Source of the DNA: Cymbomonas tetramitiformis
Lineage: Eukaryota; Chlorophyta; Pyramimonadophyceae; Pyramimonadales; Pyramimonadaceae
Reading direction: 5' to 3'
NCBI GenBank assembly: GCA_001247695.2
Contig: LGRX02003767.1
Coordinates: forward strand, 27,893-91,892
Length of the DNA stretch: 64,000 nucleotides
The notes below the pieces were generated by a model. It did not search any database and was not told the origin of the DNA. It worked only from the letters and a program-made list of their open reading frames with translations. Made by a program: the position numbers and the translations under genes. Below, in pieces: positions 1 through 11,543 of the stretch (the first letter of the stretch is position 1; each line of letters starts with the position of its first letter).

Positions 1-1180
1 CCCCGAGCTGACACCTCAACTTTATAAACTGTGACCGAGGGCGGCCGCTCAGAACCGCGTGGGCCAACGGCCGCTCCGCGTGCTGCCATCCCGACTGAAG
101 AGCAGGTCGCCCAGGACAACCGCGAGAACTGAGAGCAACGCCCTCTCTGACCGCCTGAATTCAGCAGGTAGAGGAGGTATGAAGCCCGAAAGCTGCTATG
201 TACCCTCTGATACCTGCCATCCGTGTATGGCTTGTGGCAGGTCGGAGTTGGTACTGGCAGTGTGAAGACACGTGTGTTTATCACGGCGCCACGCATGATG
301 ACTGGTGTGATCCAACGCGCTTTTTCTGTGCGGGGAAAGCAACCAAGCCGCGCGCTGGCCTGAAATCTCTCGTGTCATCTGGTATATCTCACAACCTTTG
401 ATCTCACCTATCTCGCTGAATCTCGTCACACCACCGCATCCTGATGACCTTTTGTCGTGATACGGGGACGCTTTCCCCGCACAGCATAGACGCTTCTGTC
501 CCGCCACCGGTTGCATAATTACCATCCCTTCTGCTAACTGCGTGCGTCTCTCTGATACGGGGAGGTATAATCTTCTCTTGTTTCTCTGTGGGCATGTGCC
601 TCGAGTCGTGCCACTGTTTATTAGTGTACACCGTGAAAAGATTAACTCGAGGTGACAAAATTATATCCCGTTCCGTGTTGCGTAGTATTGGGTAATCTTC
701 CATGCTCTATGTACGCCTCTTGACTGCAATGTACCCAGATGGAACGAGCTGTCACCTTTTTCCCCGGGTCGAAGCTGGGGTATGGAAATGCGCTGCTCCC
801 TGGAGTGAACACTCCTGGGGTCTCGAACGCCGAAGGTCGCCTGCGCTCGGGCCTTTCGGCTCCACGTCAGACTCCGCGGTCAACTGTGACGGTTTGACGC
901 AAATGATGAGCCTTTGCAGGCTCGACAAGTTCTCGTCCGGACTGTGTTGACTGGATGGCTCGGACCGCCCACCAGCTCCTGCGCGCTGCGCAGTCACAGA
1001 ATATCGCCTTGTTCAAGTATTCTCAGAGTTCTCCGCTCGTCGAAACTGCGAGCGTCGCCGTTCACTCTAGGACAGGGCACTCCTAGTGAATTCTAAGCCC
1101 AGGAAGTTGAAGTGCACGAACGACTGACCGCCTCGCGCCTCTGAGGGGCTTACCAGGCTTTGTTCTCTGCGGCCACGATC
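1..1180. other. No supportable gene
   Basis: Several short open frames exist on both strands, but none has a recognisable domain, a biased composition or a phase-consistent splice partner. The stretch could hold 5' exons of the gene that ends at 3791. I see nothing that decides this. Confidence 0.4.
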
Positions 1181-1724
1181 GATTAGCTGTTACGAGCACC
1201 TTCGGTTGAGAAGCCTTGCGTGAACAGTGAATTGCTGCTGTGCGTTTCCCGGGCAGGCCATTCTTGGGAGCAGATGCACGAGGTGGCGGTGGCGATCCAC
1301 AACGGGGGCTGCCATCCAGGGTGCCCGGTCACCTGCGTCCACACAGGCGCTCGCGCTCCTCCGATGCCTCCGTCACCTTTCGCCCCACCCCCGGATCCAA
1401 CCACGCCACCAGTTGACCAGGATGCTGAGGAAGACGGCCTCTCAGGTGACCACGCTTCATTGCCCGGAGGCTTGTGCGTCGTGACCTCCGTATTGTTGGG
1501 AGTTCAGGGTGTCCCCCCAACTCAGCAAAACAGGCTTTTCCAGCCGAGAGAGATGCATCTGGATGTGCGCCTTCTTTTTAATGGCGCGGCCGTCGCTGTT
1601 TCGCTATGGAGAGCTAACCTAACAGCAGAGTCATAGAAAAGATTTGGACATCTTCTATTCTGGCATCATGAACCGGTGCCTACGTGTGGTTTGATCCCGC
1701 ACGAAGGCCGAGCTCCAAGCTCCT

Positions 1725-3791
1725 GTGCACGTAGAGCAAAGGCACATGCTTCTTGAGTTGCAGCGGAATGTTCGGCCAGGTGAAGTGGAGGAGCTGATCG
1801 CCCCTGGAGCTCTTGCAGCCGTTCTAATGGTGCTGGCTTCAAGAACAAATCTCTCTCCGTCCTTTCATGTCCCTGAAATATTTTCATATTTTCCCTCCGT
1901 GAACGTCGAAGCCCCTCCGAAAGCTTCTGCTTCGACAATAGTTTGCAGCACACAAGTCTTGGCGACCCAGAGCGGCAGCCGAAGGGGGCGGGTGAAGCTG
2001 CTGGCTGCGAGATATATCAGGCCCGGGCTTGTGAAGGTGGTGACCAAGGGTGGCCTTCGAGCCGGGCGGGTGAAGCTGCTGGCTGCGAGATATATCAGGC
2101 CCGGGCTTGTGAAGGTGGTGACCAAGGGTGGCCTTCGAGCGGGGCGGGTGAAGCTGCTGGCTGCGAGATATATCATGCGGGCTTGTGAAGGTGGTGACCA
2201 AGGGTGGCCTTCGAGCGGGGCGGGTGAAGCTGCTGGCTGCGAGATATATCATGCCCGGGCCTGAAGGTGATGACCAAGGGTGGCCTTCGAGCGGGGCGGG
2301 TGAAGCTGCTGGCTGCGAGATATATCAGGCCCAGGCTTGTGAAGGTGGTGACCAAGGGTGGCCTTCGAGCGGGGGGGGAAGCTGCTGGCTGCGAGATATA
2401 TCATGCCCGGGCTTGTGAAGGTGGTGACCAAGGGTGGCCTTCGAGCGGGGCGGGTGAAGCTGCTGGCTGCGAGATATATCATGCCCGGGCTTGTGAAGGT
2501 GGTGACCAAGGGTGGTCTTTGAGCGGGGCGGGTGAAGCTGCTGGCTGCGAGATATATCAGGCTCGGGCTTGTGAAGGTGGTGACCAAGGGTTGTCTTCGA
2601 CCTGTGCGGGCTGTGGTTCAGGTTGATGGTGCTGCACTGCCAGCGCCTGGCCCAGTGTTTTCACCGGCACCGGCTCCAGGCCCTACACCTGATGAGACGT
2701 CCGCTATGCCAGCAGGGCAGCCTGCTGATATTGAATCCGGGCCAGCACCTGCACCAGCGGGGCTTGAGAGCGTCCCAACGCCAGGTGCACCCGCCTACTC
2801 CTATGGCAAAGTTTAATCAGCTGCAGGGCCATCACGTCCAGCACGCTTACAGCAAGAAAGTTGCCGCAAGTTTCTTTTGCCTTTTGCATGGTGCATCTCA
2901 CGAAAGTGATGTCGTTTGCTAATGCTTTTTGCCTTATTGGCAGGCGCGCGTGTCACTGATACAGCACCACTCGCGTCCATTGCCCCCGAGGCCGCCTTGC
3001 CACTCGGTGCTGAAGCCTCGGCTGCAGAGTCTGCATCAGCCCTCGTTCCAGCATCAGCGCCCGCACTGTCTGCTGCTCAGCCTCTTGGGGCCCCCCAGAT
3101 GCCACACTCAGGCGACGAAGCTGTGGGCGCCATGGAAGCTCCTGCGCCTCGGTCCGAGGCCGTCGAGTCTCCTCAAGAACTTGCAGAGGAAGATGCCCCC
3201 TGGCCAAACGAGCCGGGATCACCCTCTGCTCCGTCACTAAATGCAAAAGCGCCGTCGGACAAGTTGCCAGCTACACCTAAGGGCATGGCTGCACTACAGA
3301 GAGGTTCTTCCAATGTCGAAAGTCCTCCGTCTTCCGGGCCCACCGGACGAAGCCGTAATGGTAAGCACGGCACGTTGATGCATATTTGAATAAGAAGTAT
3401 TCAGCTTGCCCTAATCGTTCCAGCGGACTTCTCCCGTCTACAGCAGCTCTTGATAAGTTCTACGTAGGGATGCTTGGATTAGGGTTTGACCTTACTACCA
3501 GAGCGCCGTGCTTAGAGTGCTGTTGCTGATCATTCATCTGCTGCATGCTGTGGATGATGACTTTCCCGAAATACAGTTTGTATCTGACGGACGTGGTTGT
3601 AAGCCACGGGATGCCAGACAGTCATCGTCTGCATGGAACACCTTTGGTGCACAGATTCAACAGACAGTGACGTTGTAGGCTGAGTTTCCGTTCTTCATGC
3701 AGGCTACAGCAGACGCACAGGAAAGTCCCCAAGGAAAGTCAGGAGCAGAACAAGAACGCGCTCTAGAAACATGTATGATGCGGATGAGTGA
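1725..3791 (+). CDS. Ala/Pro-rich protein with Arg/Ser-rich C-terminus, unknown function (5' end unresolved)
   Basis: I do not recognise the family. The 3' part is well supported by three phase-matched exons: one ending at 2784 (donor CAG|GTGCAC, phase 1), 2944-3360 (acceptor GGCAG, donor AATG|GTAAGC, phase 1) and 3703-3791 (acceptor ATGCAG, stop TGA 3789-3791). The protein is dominated by Ala, Pro, Ser and Glu, and suddenly ends in about 30 residues rich in Arg, Ser and Lys, an SR-like tail. This suggests a nuclear or RNA-associated protein, but that is inference. Upstream, a frame open from 1725 runs into the 78-bp minisatellite and uses the same repeat frame as the 2532-2784 exon. Copies in between carry indels and an in-frame stop at 2520-2522, so the true 5' structure is uncertain: the array may be partly intronic, or damaged. 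A Pro-rich open frame at 1220-1636 could be an earlier exon. Confidence 0.5.
1987..2600 (+). repeat. 78-bp minisatellite, eight copies
   Basis: Unit starts fall at about 1991, 2069, 2147, 2223, 2299, 2377, 2453 and 2531. The period is 78 bp (26 codons), with some 76-bp spacings. Each unit contains GCTGCTGGCTGCGAGATATATC and a GTGAAGGTGGTGACC block. Copies 1-3 and 7-8 share one reading frame and the indels in the middle copies add up to -6. Units carry both CAG|G acceptor-like and AAG|GTGGTG donor-like strings. Confidence 0.9.
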
Positions 3792-4065
3792 AATATCAGA
3801 AACCAGCACTGTCCGCCAAGAACCTGTGTTCCAAAGCAGCCACAGACGATGTGCATTTGTGGATGGCACCCTGAGTGCCGATTGTATAGCTTTTCTTGCC
3901 TCTCCTTTTGTTGTCAGCAGATGATTGCAGGATACTCTGTCGACAATGCAGCTCTGGTAGTAATATCTGAATCCACTTCTATTACTGAAAGCCCTCCCAT
4001 TCTCCATAGACACTTCACAAATCCCGAACTACTTCCATCCGAAGGTCGCCGATGGGAGATCTAAG

Positions 4066-5215
4066 TCTGTTATGTACAAACTGAGATCATCCTCTGTATA
4101 TTGTAGGTGATAACGAGTTTCACGGATTTAGGCGGACATGTGAACTAAGGTTCACTTTAGAAGCTAGGCTAGATTTATTAACTTTTTGAATTTTGGTTCT
4201 TGTATATATATATTGATTGCAATGTTCCAATGCAGATGTCTCTGATCGGACATATGCTAACAGCTGATGGATTCCCGACGTATAGCTGCAAATTGCTTTC
4301 GGTTATTTCTGTGCATTGCTCTGAGTGATCAACTTGCAAGAGTTTAAACATTGTGTGCAGGTGCTCCTATTTAACATGTTGATGGTATATGGCTGTGGGA
4401 GCAGACGACTGTTTCTGCTGTTCATGTTCGACCATATATTTTGCCAACAGTGGGCTCGGGTGTTAACGCATCCTTATTACATATGCACCGACTAGGAATG
4501 CCAACTCTTAGATGCAATAGGCAGTCTGCTGAATACAGATAATTATTGAGCGGGTGGAGGGGACGAACGAGCCGTAACCATAGTCCATCATAATGACCAG
4601 ATATGCGTAAGAGGTTATGCTACATACCTTTGGGGGACTTTGCGTTATGTAGGTGGGCCTCCAGATGTCAACATACAAAACCACACAATTTCCAGACGAT
4701 CAGCAGATTAGGCTACAATCATAAGAAACTTATTGTAATGTTATCAACGTCTCCCCAAATGTATGTAAGGTATTAATTGCAATTCCTATTTAATAAGCGC
4801 TTGTTTTCCCAAAGCTCCTTACCTGCAATGTCAGAATTTTCATCATATAAAAAATATATCAGAGTTTTTCTTTACATACTTATGATTACATCTATGTTTA
4901 TAATGGATCAGTCCCATATTACTACACCGATTGATGCGAAGAATTATTTTGAAAACTTAGCGTCAGATGTTTCGAGTATTGCAGGTTTTTTCGTCTTCCT
5001 TGAATACCACCTGACAAATTCGTCTTTTCAATGGTGCGCAGCGGTAATCAGTGCCGGCAGCGGTAATCAGTGTGGCGGAAACTGACTTGCGATTCGCATT
5101 GTTGCTAGGAGGTCGCTGTTATCTTTCTCCAGTCACCATGAAAATACCCACAGTTTGGTAAACTACTGAGAATTATGACAGAGGAAACTTCTGAGAGTTA
5201 TACCAGAGGAAAGAT
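4066..5215. other. AT-rich spacer between convergent genes
   Basis: No coding exon can be supported. An open frame at 4777-5085 (+) is AT-driven and hydrophobic, without domain or splice context. The stretch should contain the 3' ends and poly(A) signals of the two flanking convergent genes, but I cannot place them. Confidence 0.5.
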
Positions 5216-8200
5216 CTAGTCAATGAAGTGCTCAACCTGCTGGTGAATAATTTCTTCACCTCCTATAGGCATCCACGTTTTCCGCAAATTAGACACTCCA
5301 CTTCTGACAATTCGCTTTGGCACAGGCACGTTTGGATTCAAACTTGGGCGGCACAGTTTTGCCTTGACCAAATTCAGCTCGCGGTTCAGGTTTTCTGCCT
5401 CGTCAACTGTGATCACCTGCTTTGCTTCTAGAAATTTAACCTTTGAATTCAAATCTGCGATCTCCTGATGAGAGTCAACTACTCGTGATCTCTCTTCATC
5501 TAGTGCTGCTCGTAGTCTGTGCTCCGCTTTGGTCGCTTCCATTCGATCGTTTTCCATCTGCCTTTTCAGCGCGGAAAAAATTTCTTTCTCACGAAGCACG
5601 TCGTTGCGTAGGTCTTTCTCCACCTGCAATCAAATTATGTATGACAAACTTAGGGGCAGCAGCAGGGATCATACTTTCACTGACCCCTTCAAGTAACGAC
5701 GACGCCTGTTCTCACATCTAAACCCGAAACATAGTTTTCTTGTGCGCATGAACGCATACCATTTGTTGCAAAGGCGATCTCCTACGGATTTATAACTAAG
5801 TAGAAGCTAACTATCAGCCCACTACCGTGTGAATTGTCAATCTTCGCAGAACATCGAAAATGTTCAAAACCCTACTCGTATTTTTTTTCACTATGGCGCC
5901 TTATACTGACAGCAGCTAGATGTATCCTGTGCATTTGATCTTGAAGTTGGGAAGGAAAATAGATATCCTACTTTTTCTGCGTCAGTAAGTCTCAGTGCAA
6001 ATTGTGCACGCAAATTCGTCGCATCGCACTCGACCGATCTTTTCGAGTTCTTTTCCTCGGCGAGCTCCCATGTGAACCGTTCCTCAAGGTGCATCTTCTC
6101 TTTTTGCAACTGCTCCACCTCCTTCTGCAGTTGCGCCACCAAAACAGACTTCTCCTCGGCAATGCGTGAGTGCTGTTTGCCCTGTATTTTGAAATTCTCC
6201 AATGACATTGCAGCTTGCTCGAGGTCGAGTTTCGTCTGTTTATCTATTTCTTCTGAGCGTTTTCTTGCATTCCTCAACTCCTCTTGCTCGAATTTCAGCG
6301 CTCTCGACAACTTCGTTTCAGTTTGAGCGAATTCCTCGCTCTTCTCGCTCAGCTTCTTTCTTAACACGGACAAGTCCTCTTGTGCCGTTGCTAACTGCTT
6401 GCGTTGCTCTTCCACTTTTCCCTGATGCAAGCCCAGGACGTCCATCGTGTCAAAGGCACGGTCCTCGGTTGGATATGCCTTGCTCCCTTATTCCCGGGGT
6501 ATGCATTCGGTTGCATCACAAAGAATATCATACCACAGACGGCAGAAAACAGTGCAGGGGGTAAGCAACTCGCAATACGCGTCCCCGCACCAGAAGCTCT
6601 GCTGACGTCTTAGAGCCGTCCTGTCGCAGCTTCGATATCTGGCCTTGCAGTTCATGAACTTTCGACGCATCCTGACTTTGATTTTCCTCAAGCCTCCGGG
6701 CAGCAGCCAGCTGCTCGATGGCAGAAATATCTTGCTTCTCAAGCTGCACGCGTAACTCGTCATTCTGTTGCACTCGATTCACCCTTCTTCAAGGTTCAGC
6801 AAGAAACAGCGACAAGGAAGTCTCGTACTCAAGGCCCTAACATAGATCGAGGCTGCGCAGAAGCCGCCTTCAGGTTTATCTTGGAGAAGGGCAACCGAAA
6901 GACCTGGCTGTGCGCAGGAGACAACTAAGAGGGAGAGGAAGAATACACAAGGTCGTCATCCACAAGACCAACGTGCGGGACTCATCTCATAGAATTTCCG
7001 GAGCAGGAACAAAATTCCGACCGACAAAGGCTCGGCTAATTGTACCCGAGTAGTACGTTCGCCGCGAATTCTACCCGATTAGTACGTACCTGCAACTTAT
7101 ATCCCTCAAGCTGGACTTCAAGTGCCTGCACCCGGGAAACTTCCGGAGATGATTAGGGTTCCCCAAAGCTGCTGTGCATAAGGTGAATCTGACAACTCGG
7201 GACAACCCGTCGTAAGAGACTACTTAGATATGCACGCTATGAAAATAAAGCGGTTTAACATCGAACGCAATACCTCGGAGTTCCTGACGGCACTTGACGA
7301 TGTCTGCCTCTCGTTATCAAGCATTCTTCTGAGTCTGCGTCAAGGTAGGAGGAAGTCTGCGTCAGAAACAGATGAACCACAAGCATCTCGGAGAATCATA
7401 TTTGGGTGCATGTGCGAGTCTTAAAATAGCAAACAAAACACATATTAAAATATCTAATATTCTCTCCTGAAGTATGAAGTTATTTTGAGGAGTCAAGTGC
7501 GTATGCCGAAAAGCTAAATATTCAGAAGGAACACCTTTCAGTTTCTCCTGTGCTATCTTGGACAACTTTCTTCCAACTTTCGACATTTTCTCGCATCACT
7601 TTGCATTCTTCCTGATAACGCGAAAGGTCTGCGCGCAGTCTGTCTGTAGCGGTTCCTGAAGAAGTTCGCTCTTCTTCCATGTGCGAATGAAATCTGCTAA
7701 GCTCTTCCCTGTTGAAGGAACCTCGAAACCCGTGACGATATTTGAGTCAGACGGTAAACGATCAATGCCAAAAAAACGAAAATTAATGCAGGTCCTCTCA
7801 GTTACGGCGCACTGTTACGCGATAAATACGGCGAGCAAAGAAAAGCGTGCGAGCAGCATTCTGCAAAAGCATTCGTTCATAAACAGAGAACATGAACATC
7901 GAAAGGGCACGCCGTACCTTAGGCGATTAGAATTTCGCTGCTCCTTTTCAAGATTCGTCTGCATGCGCTCGACTTCGTGTGCGGTGTTAACTTCGTTTTC
8001 TCGCGCTCGGCTGTAAAGCGCGTTTTTTTCGGCAAGCTCCGCAGTCAATCTTTCAACCTCGTTCTCAAGTGTGCCGCATCTTTCTGAAGTATCCTGCAAC
8101 TCACTGAAAAGCCTGTCTTTATGCTGGTCGAGCTCCTCGCATAATATTGTCTTTTCCCTCAGCTCTTCGGTTATCGTGTCCCGATGTTTCTTGATACTCT

Positions 8201-8456
8201 TCACGAGTTGCTCGGCGGTTTCACGTTCTTGCCTCACGGAGGGGCTTTTCAACAAAGCGAGTCCAGAATCAAAAACATTTGGGGAGGTGTTCTTAGAAAC
8301 AACGTTCTCTTCTCGCGTCTCTTCCTTTTCCCGTAGACGCTTCTTCAGCTGTTCTCTTTGTTCCTTGACCTCTCTCACCAATCGTAACGCTGTTTCTCGT
8401 TCTTCCCAGACAGTAAGGGAAGATGAAACTGCCGTGATTTGTTGCGTCCCCGCCAT
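5216..8456 (-). CDS. Long coiled-coil protein, about 627 aa, seven coding exons
   Basis: Exons in transcript order: 8456-7918, 7708-7535, 7334-7274, 7125-7090 (only 36 nt), 6764-6591, about 6463-5972 (start could be 6478), 5623-5216. All introns are GT-AG and all phases agree (2, 2, 0, 0, 0, 0), giving 1,884 nt with one stop. I chose ATG 8456-8454, which begins MAGTQQ. The frame stays open upstream to a good acceptor (TTTCTGCAG, exon start about 8537), and a consensus GTAAGT donor lies near 8655, so a 5' UTR intron is likely. The protein is almost wholly heptad-like, rich in Glu, Lys, Leu, Gln and Arg. The N-terminal part holds two related blocks, each starting ERETA and about 70 residues apart. 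The C-terminal 60 residues are not coiled coil (Pro-rich, then a Trp-containing tail). A cytoskeletal, centrosomal or flagellar scaffold role is inference. No motor, kinase or membrane segment is visible. Confidence 0.8.
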
Positions 8457-9145
8457 CGAACTACAGCTTAGCACTGTCTGTCCGTGGAAGCTAGCAACCG
8501 TGGAAACTGCGTCCTTTTCCCCTGGTTCAGTCTGCAGAAATAAATGTTCCGAAAGTTTCAGCTAAAATATTCCTTTCGAACTTTCCTTCGCTTGAGCTGC
8601 AACAACCGACTTGAGAACAACCAGCAACACGAACCCGTCCCAACCGGTAAACGCCGGTTATACTTACCGGTCATACAGGCAAGCGGGGACTGCAGGCTGC
8701 ATCTGTAGGCTGCAGCTGTCGGATGTGCGATGTCGGATGTCGCCGTCGCAGTTCCCAGCGCCCGTGACACCCCGAATGTCCCAAACCACCAGCGTAATTC
8801 TGGATTCAGAATCTCGATGCGTCCGGGACTTGGTTGGGTCATCGCGGGGAGGACCGACGCGAGACGTTTCTCATCCGACACACCGACCCGAACACTCTCT
8901 TTGTTAATTGAGCTCCTGTTCTCGGGGAAAACAATTTCCTCGGAATTTCCACGAGCTACGTTGATGTTTTGAGGCGCGAATTCGGCAAGCTACAGGTGAA
9001 CCCGTGAAGCCGCCGCCGCCTCTCTTCAACTGTGATAGCCTCTCCATTTGTGAAAGCCGGTCTTACTCCTCGTTCATTCCGTTAACCAGTTCCGAAGTCT
9101 GCATGGCAACACGTCCCACCGTTGAAGAGTTTAATCGCACTCACT

Positions 9146-9721
9146 ATGCCCAGATTCTGCCGAACCTGTGGTTCCAGGGAAACCAAAACTGCATTTCGAA
9201 AGTGCACGTACGCGCAACTGCAATGGGCTTGCGTGAAACCCGACTCCAAAGTGATTTGCGCCAAGTGTCGCCAGAACCCCCCCGCAGCTGTTGTTCCCGA
9301 TGCCCCGCCTTCTGAGACCAACGAGGCCCCGATACTTGCGCCAGTGGGGGATGAGGGTTTACAGCCTTCCCAACATCCCGCAGCCGGTAAGAATGAAGTA
9401 AGTCCTGCTCGTTACCCGCTTTTTCTTATCCCAATTTGAACTTGCAGCTGCATAGAACTTTTAGGCAAACGCTTTTTTGCAGATCGATGTTGGACCCCTA
9501 TAGATAAGTTATTCCAAAACGCAACGCAAGCTAACACAATTGTACCATGGGTGTGTGTGTGCGTGTGTTCGTTTGGACTTCGTGATGACGGAACGAACGC
9601 AACGCAAGGTAAACTTGCGTTTCCAGGAGCGGTCGAAGTTAGCTTGTGAAGTTCGGACTCTGAGACGAAGCCTCAAGCTGGCACAGTCTGGACTCAAGAA
9701 AGCGAAAAGCCGATACCAAAG
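9146..9721 (+). CDS. Cys-rich (putative zinc-binding) N-terminal exons followed by a basic coiled coil
   Basis: Start ATG 9146-9148. Exon 9146-9386 ends at a strong donor (CCG|GTAAGA, phase 1). Its first 45 residues hold CxxC, two spaced Cys and a closing CxxC (MPRFCRTC ... VICAKC), which looks like a small zinc-binding module. It is not a BED or classical C2H2 finger, and I cannot name it. A phase-consistent continuation is 9483-9550 (acceptor TTTTTTGCAG) and 9627-9721 (acceptor TTTCCAG, donor AAAG|GTACCA, phase 2). The last exon encodes a strongly basic Leu/Arg/Lys helix. A zinc module followed by a basic coiled coil is a common N-terminal layout for eukaryotic DNA transposases, so this may be the 5' end of the transposase-like gene at 13537-22631. 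The two small exons are less certain than the first. The gene is divergent from the coiled-coil gene, about 0.7 kb away. Confidence 0.5.
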
Positions 9722-11238
9722 GTACCACTTTATTGTGCTTACTTTATTGACTTGATCCCCCCCTCCCCCTCTTCAAAAGTCATCCTTTATGTATGCCATG
9801 ATTACAAACTTGGACGTCACAATGCGCAGGTTGTTGTCGTGGTTGCTATTATTGCTATTATAGCTATCAGTTTTCACCACACTCATGACAGGTGGTCATA
9901 TCTACTTGGGAAACGTGATAGCGAGAGGTATCAAATCATGTACTTGAAGTTTTTGCACAATAGCATATCCGCTTGAATTCCCCTAGGGCTGATTTATCAG
10001 CCAGTTATATTGGCGGGTATATGGGCTGCTGATTGGCGGGTATATGGGATGAGTACCGGATACGTAGGCTGATTTGCTGCAAGTTTTGAGAATGTGGTCA
10101 GTTATTCATACATCATTATCGAATATGCTTTATGTTTCATGCTTTCATCTCACATTCCGATTCGACATTCGATTGACGTTCGAGGTTCGAGGTTCGACAT
10201 TCGTTCAACAGTCGAGTGTGATGTGATTTGCTGTGATCAGTGAGTGAGTCACTTATGCCGGATGCCGGATGCCGCTGCTGCCGTCTCAGTGATGACACGC
10301 TTTTCCCCCACTATGACTATCACTATCTTCTATTTTATTAAGCCGCCTAATATGCTCTTTTTGAGCCTTCCGATTCAGTGGCAAGAACGGCACGGCATGG
10401 GGGAACCAGAGCGGCGCGCCGCGCCGCGTCCCTGTCGTATAGGAATCAATAAACCTGTTACAAGTTGAAGTGACACCTCACCGCTTTTGATTTTATAATG
10501 ATAGTCAATAGTGCAGTGACAATGTTGACTGTGTCACGTGTAGCGGTGTCTACTGTATGGCTCTATTGTGACACGCTCTATGTATACATCGTGTCACATG
10601 CGATGGCTCTCGTCGTCGTGTCACTCATCCGAACTGGAACTCATCAATCGAGTCTTGCATAGAGCGAGCCTCCCCACGCCAGCCATACGTGATACGATAG
10701 ACCCACCCTCACGTCGAGTTGAGCTGATTTCTGAATTCTATGTGTTACTCGCGAAAAAATGTTCGGTGTGAGAAGAAGACGAAAAGAAGAGTCGGCAATT
10801 GTAGGCCCTCTCGTCAAGCACACCTGTTCAGCGCACTTCGATTCGAGTAGCTCTATTTGTATTTTTGTATCCTTGCTTCAAGTAAAAATGCATTAGGAAT
10901 ATGCTAGCATAATTATATATTGTGAATGCAAATAGCTTATTGAGAATTTACCCGGCAGTAGCATCGATACTGCGGCTCGCGATGACCTCTGGCTCCCGCG
11001 CGATTGGCGTAAAATCGCGATTTTACGCCACCCAGCGTAAAATTGCCCAGACTTGGACTGCAATATCTAGGGCACACCGACGTATTTACAGAAGCCCATA
11101 CTTGCACTACGTATTTACTTAGCCAATGCATAAGATCATAAGTGAATCATCAGCCCATGCATAAGTCGATAACTAGCCCATGCATAGCCCATACATTTCT
11201 TTGATTCAAGCTCATTTGGCGCGGTATGGTGAAGCCAG
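9722..11238 (+). other. Intron or spacer, no exon recognised
   Basis: AT-rich sequence with short reiterated phrases, such as GGCGGGTATATGGG twice near 10010-10050 and GAGGTTCGA near 10180. No phase-compatible exon was found. It would be an intron if the zinc-module gene continues downstream. Confidence 0.4.
11006..11029. repeat. 24-bp perfect palindrome
   Basis: GGCGTAAAATCG followed by its exact reverse complement CGATTTTACGCC, with no spacer. It could be a dimer-binding site, a cruciform, or a relic of transposon ends. No function can be read from sequence alone. Confidence 0.85.
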
Positions 11239-11433
11239 GCTTGAGAAGGATGTCATAAACACGAAACTTCGCGGAGAAGGGGAGCTGAGCGCCATCAAAA
11301 AGGCTGCCGCCAAGTTCCAACCGACCTTACGTCCTTCAAGCTCCATCTGCAAGCTTTCAAGAAAGGACAGGAAGAGTAATATCTTTCTTGACCTCGCGAG
11401 AGTCATTAACGAGGGAACATTAACTGAAGATAG
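11239..11433 (+). CDS. Possible internal exon of the transposase-like gene
   Basis: Open frame with a phase-2 acceptor (GCCAG|G) that fits the phase-2 end of the exon at 9721, and a phase-2 donor (GATAG|GTATTA). It encodes about 65 residues, basic at first and then IFLDLARVINEG. Its end phase does not match the phase-0 start of the exon at 13537, so at least one further exon is missing or this exon is misassigned. The acceptor has a poor pyrimidine tract. Confidence 0.3.
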
Positions 11434-11543
11434 GTATTATGCCTACCTTATACACAACCCTGTCTCTAATTGAGCCAAGTTTAAAGTTGATCATCAACCG
11501 GTATGGAACGTCTATTGTGATAGCTTGAAGGTTCTATATCGGG

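Noticed and set aside
4777..5085. 102-codon hydrophobic open frame on +
   Set aside because: AT-driven composition, no domain, no splice partner. Looks like chance.
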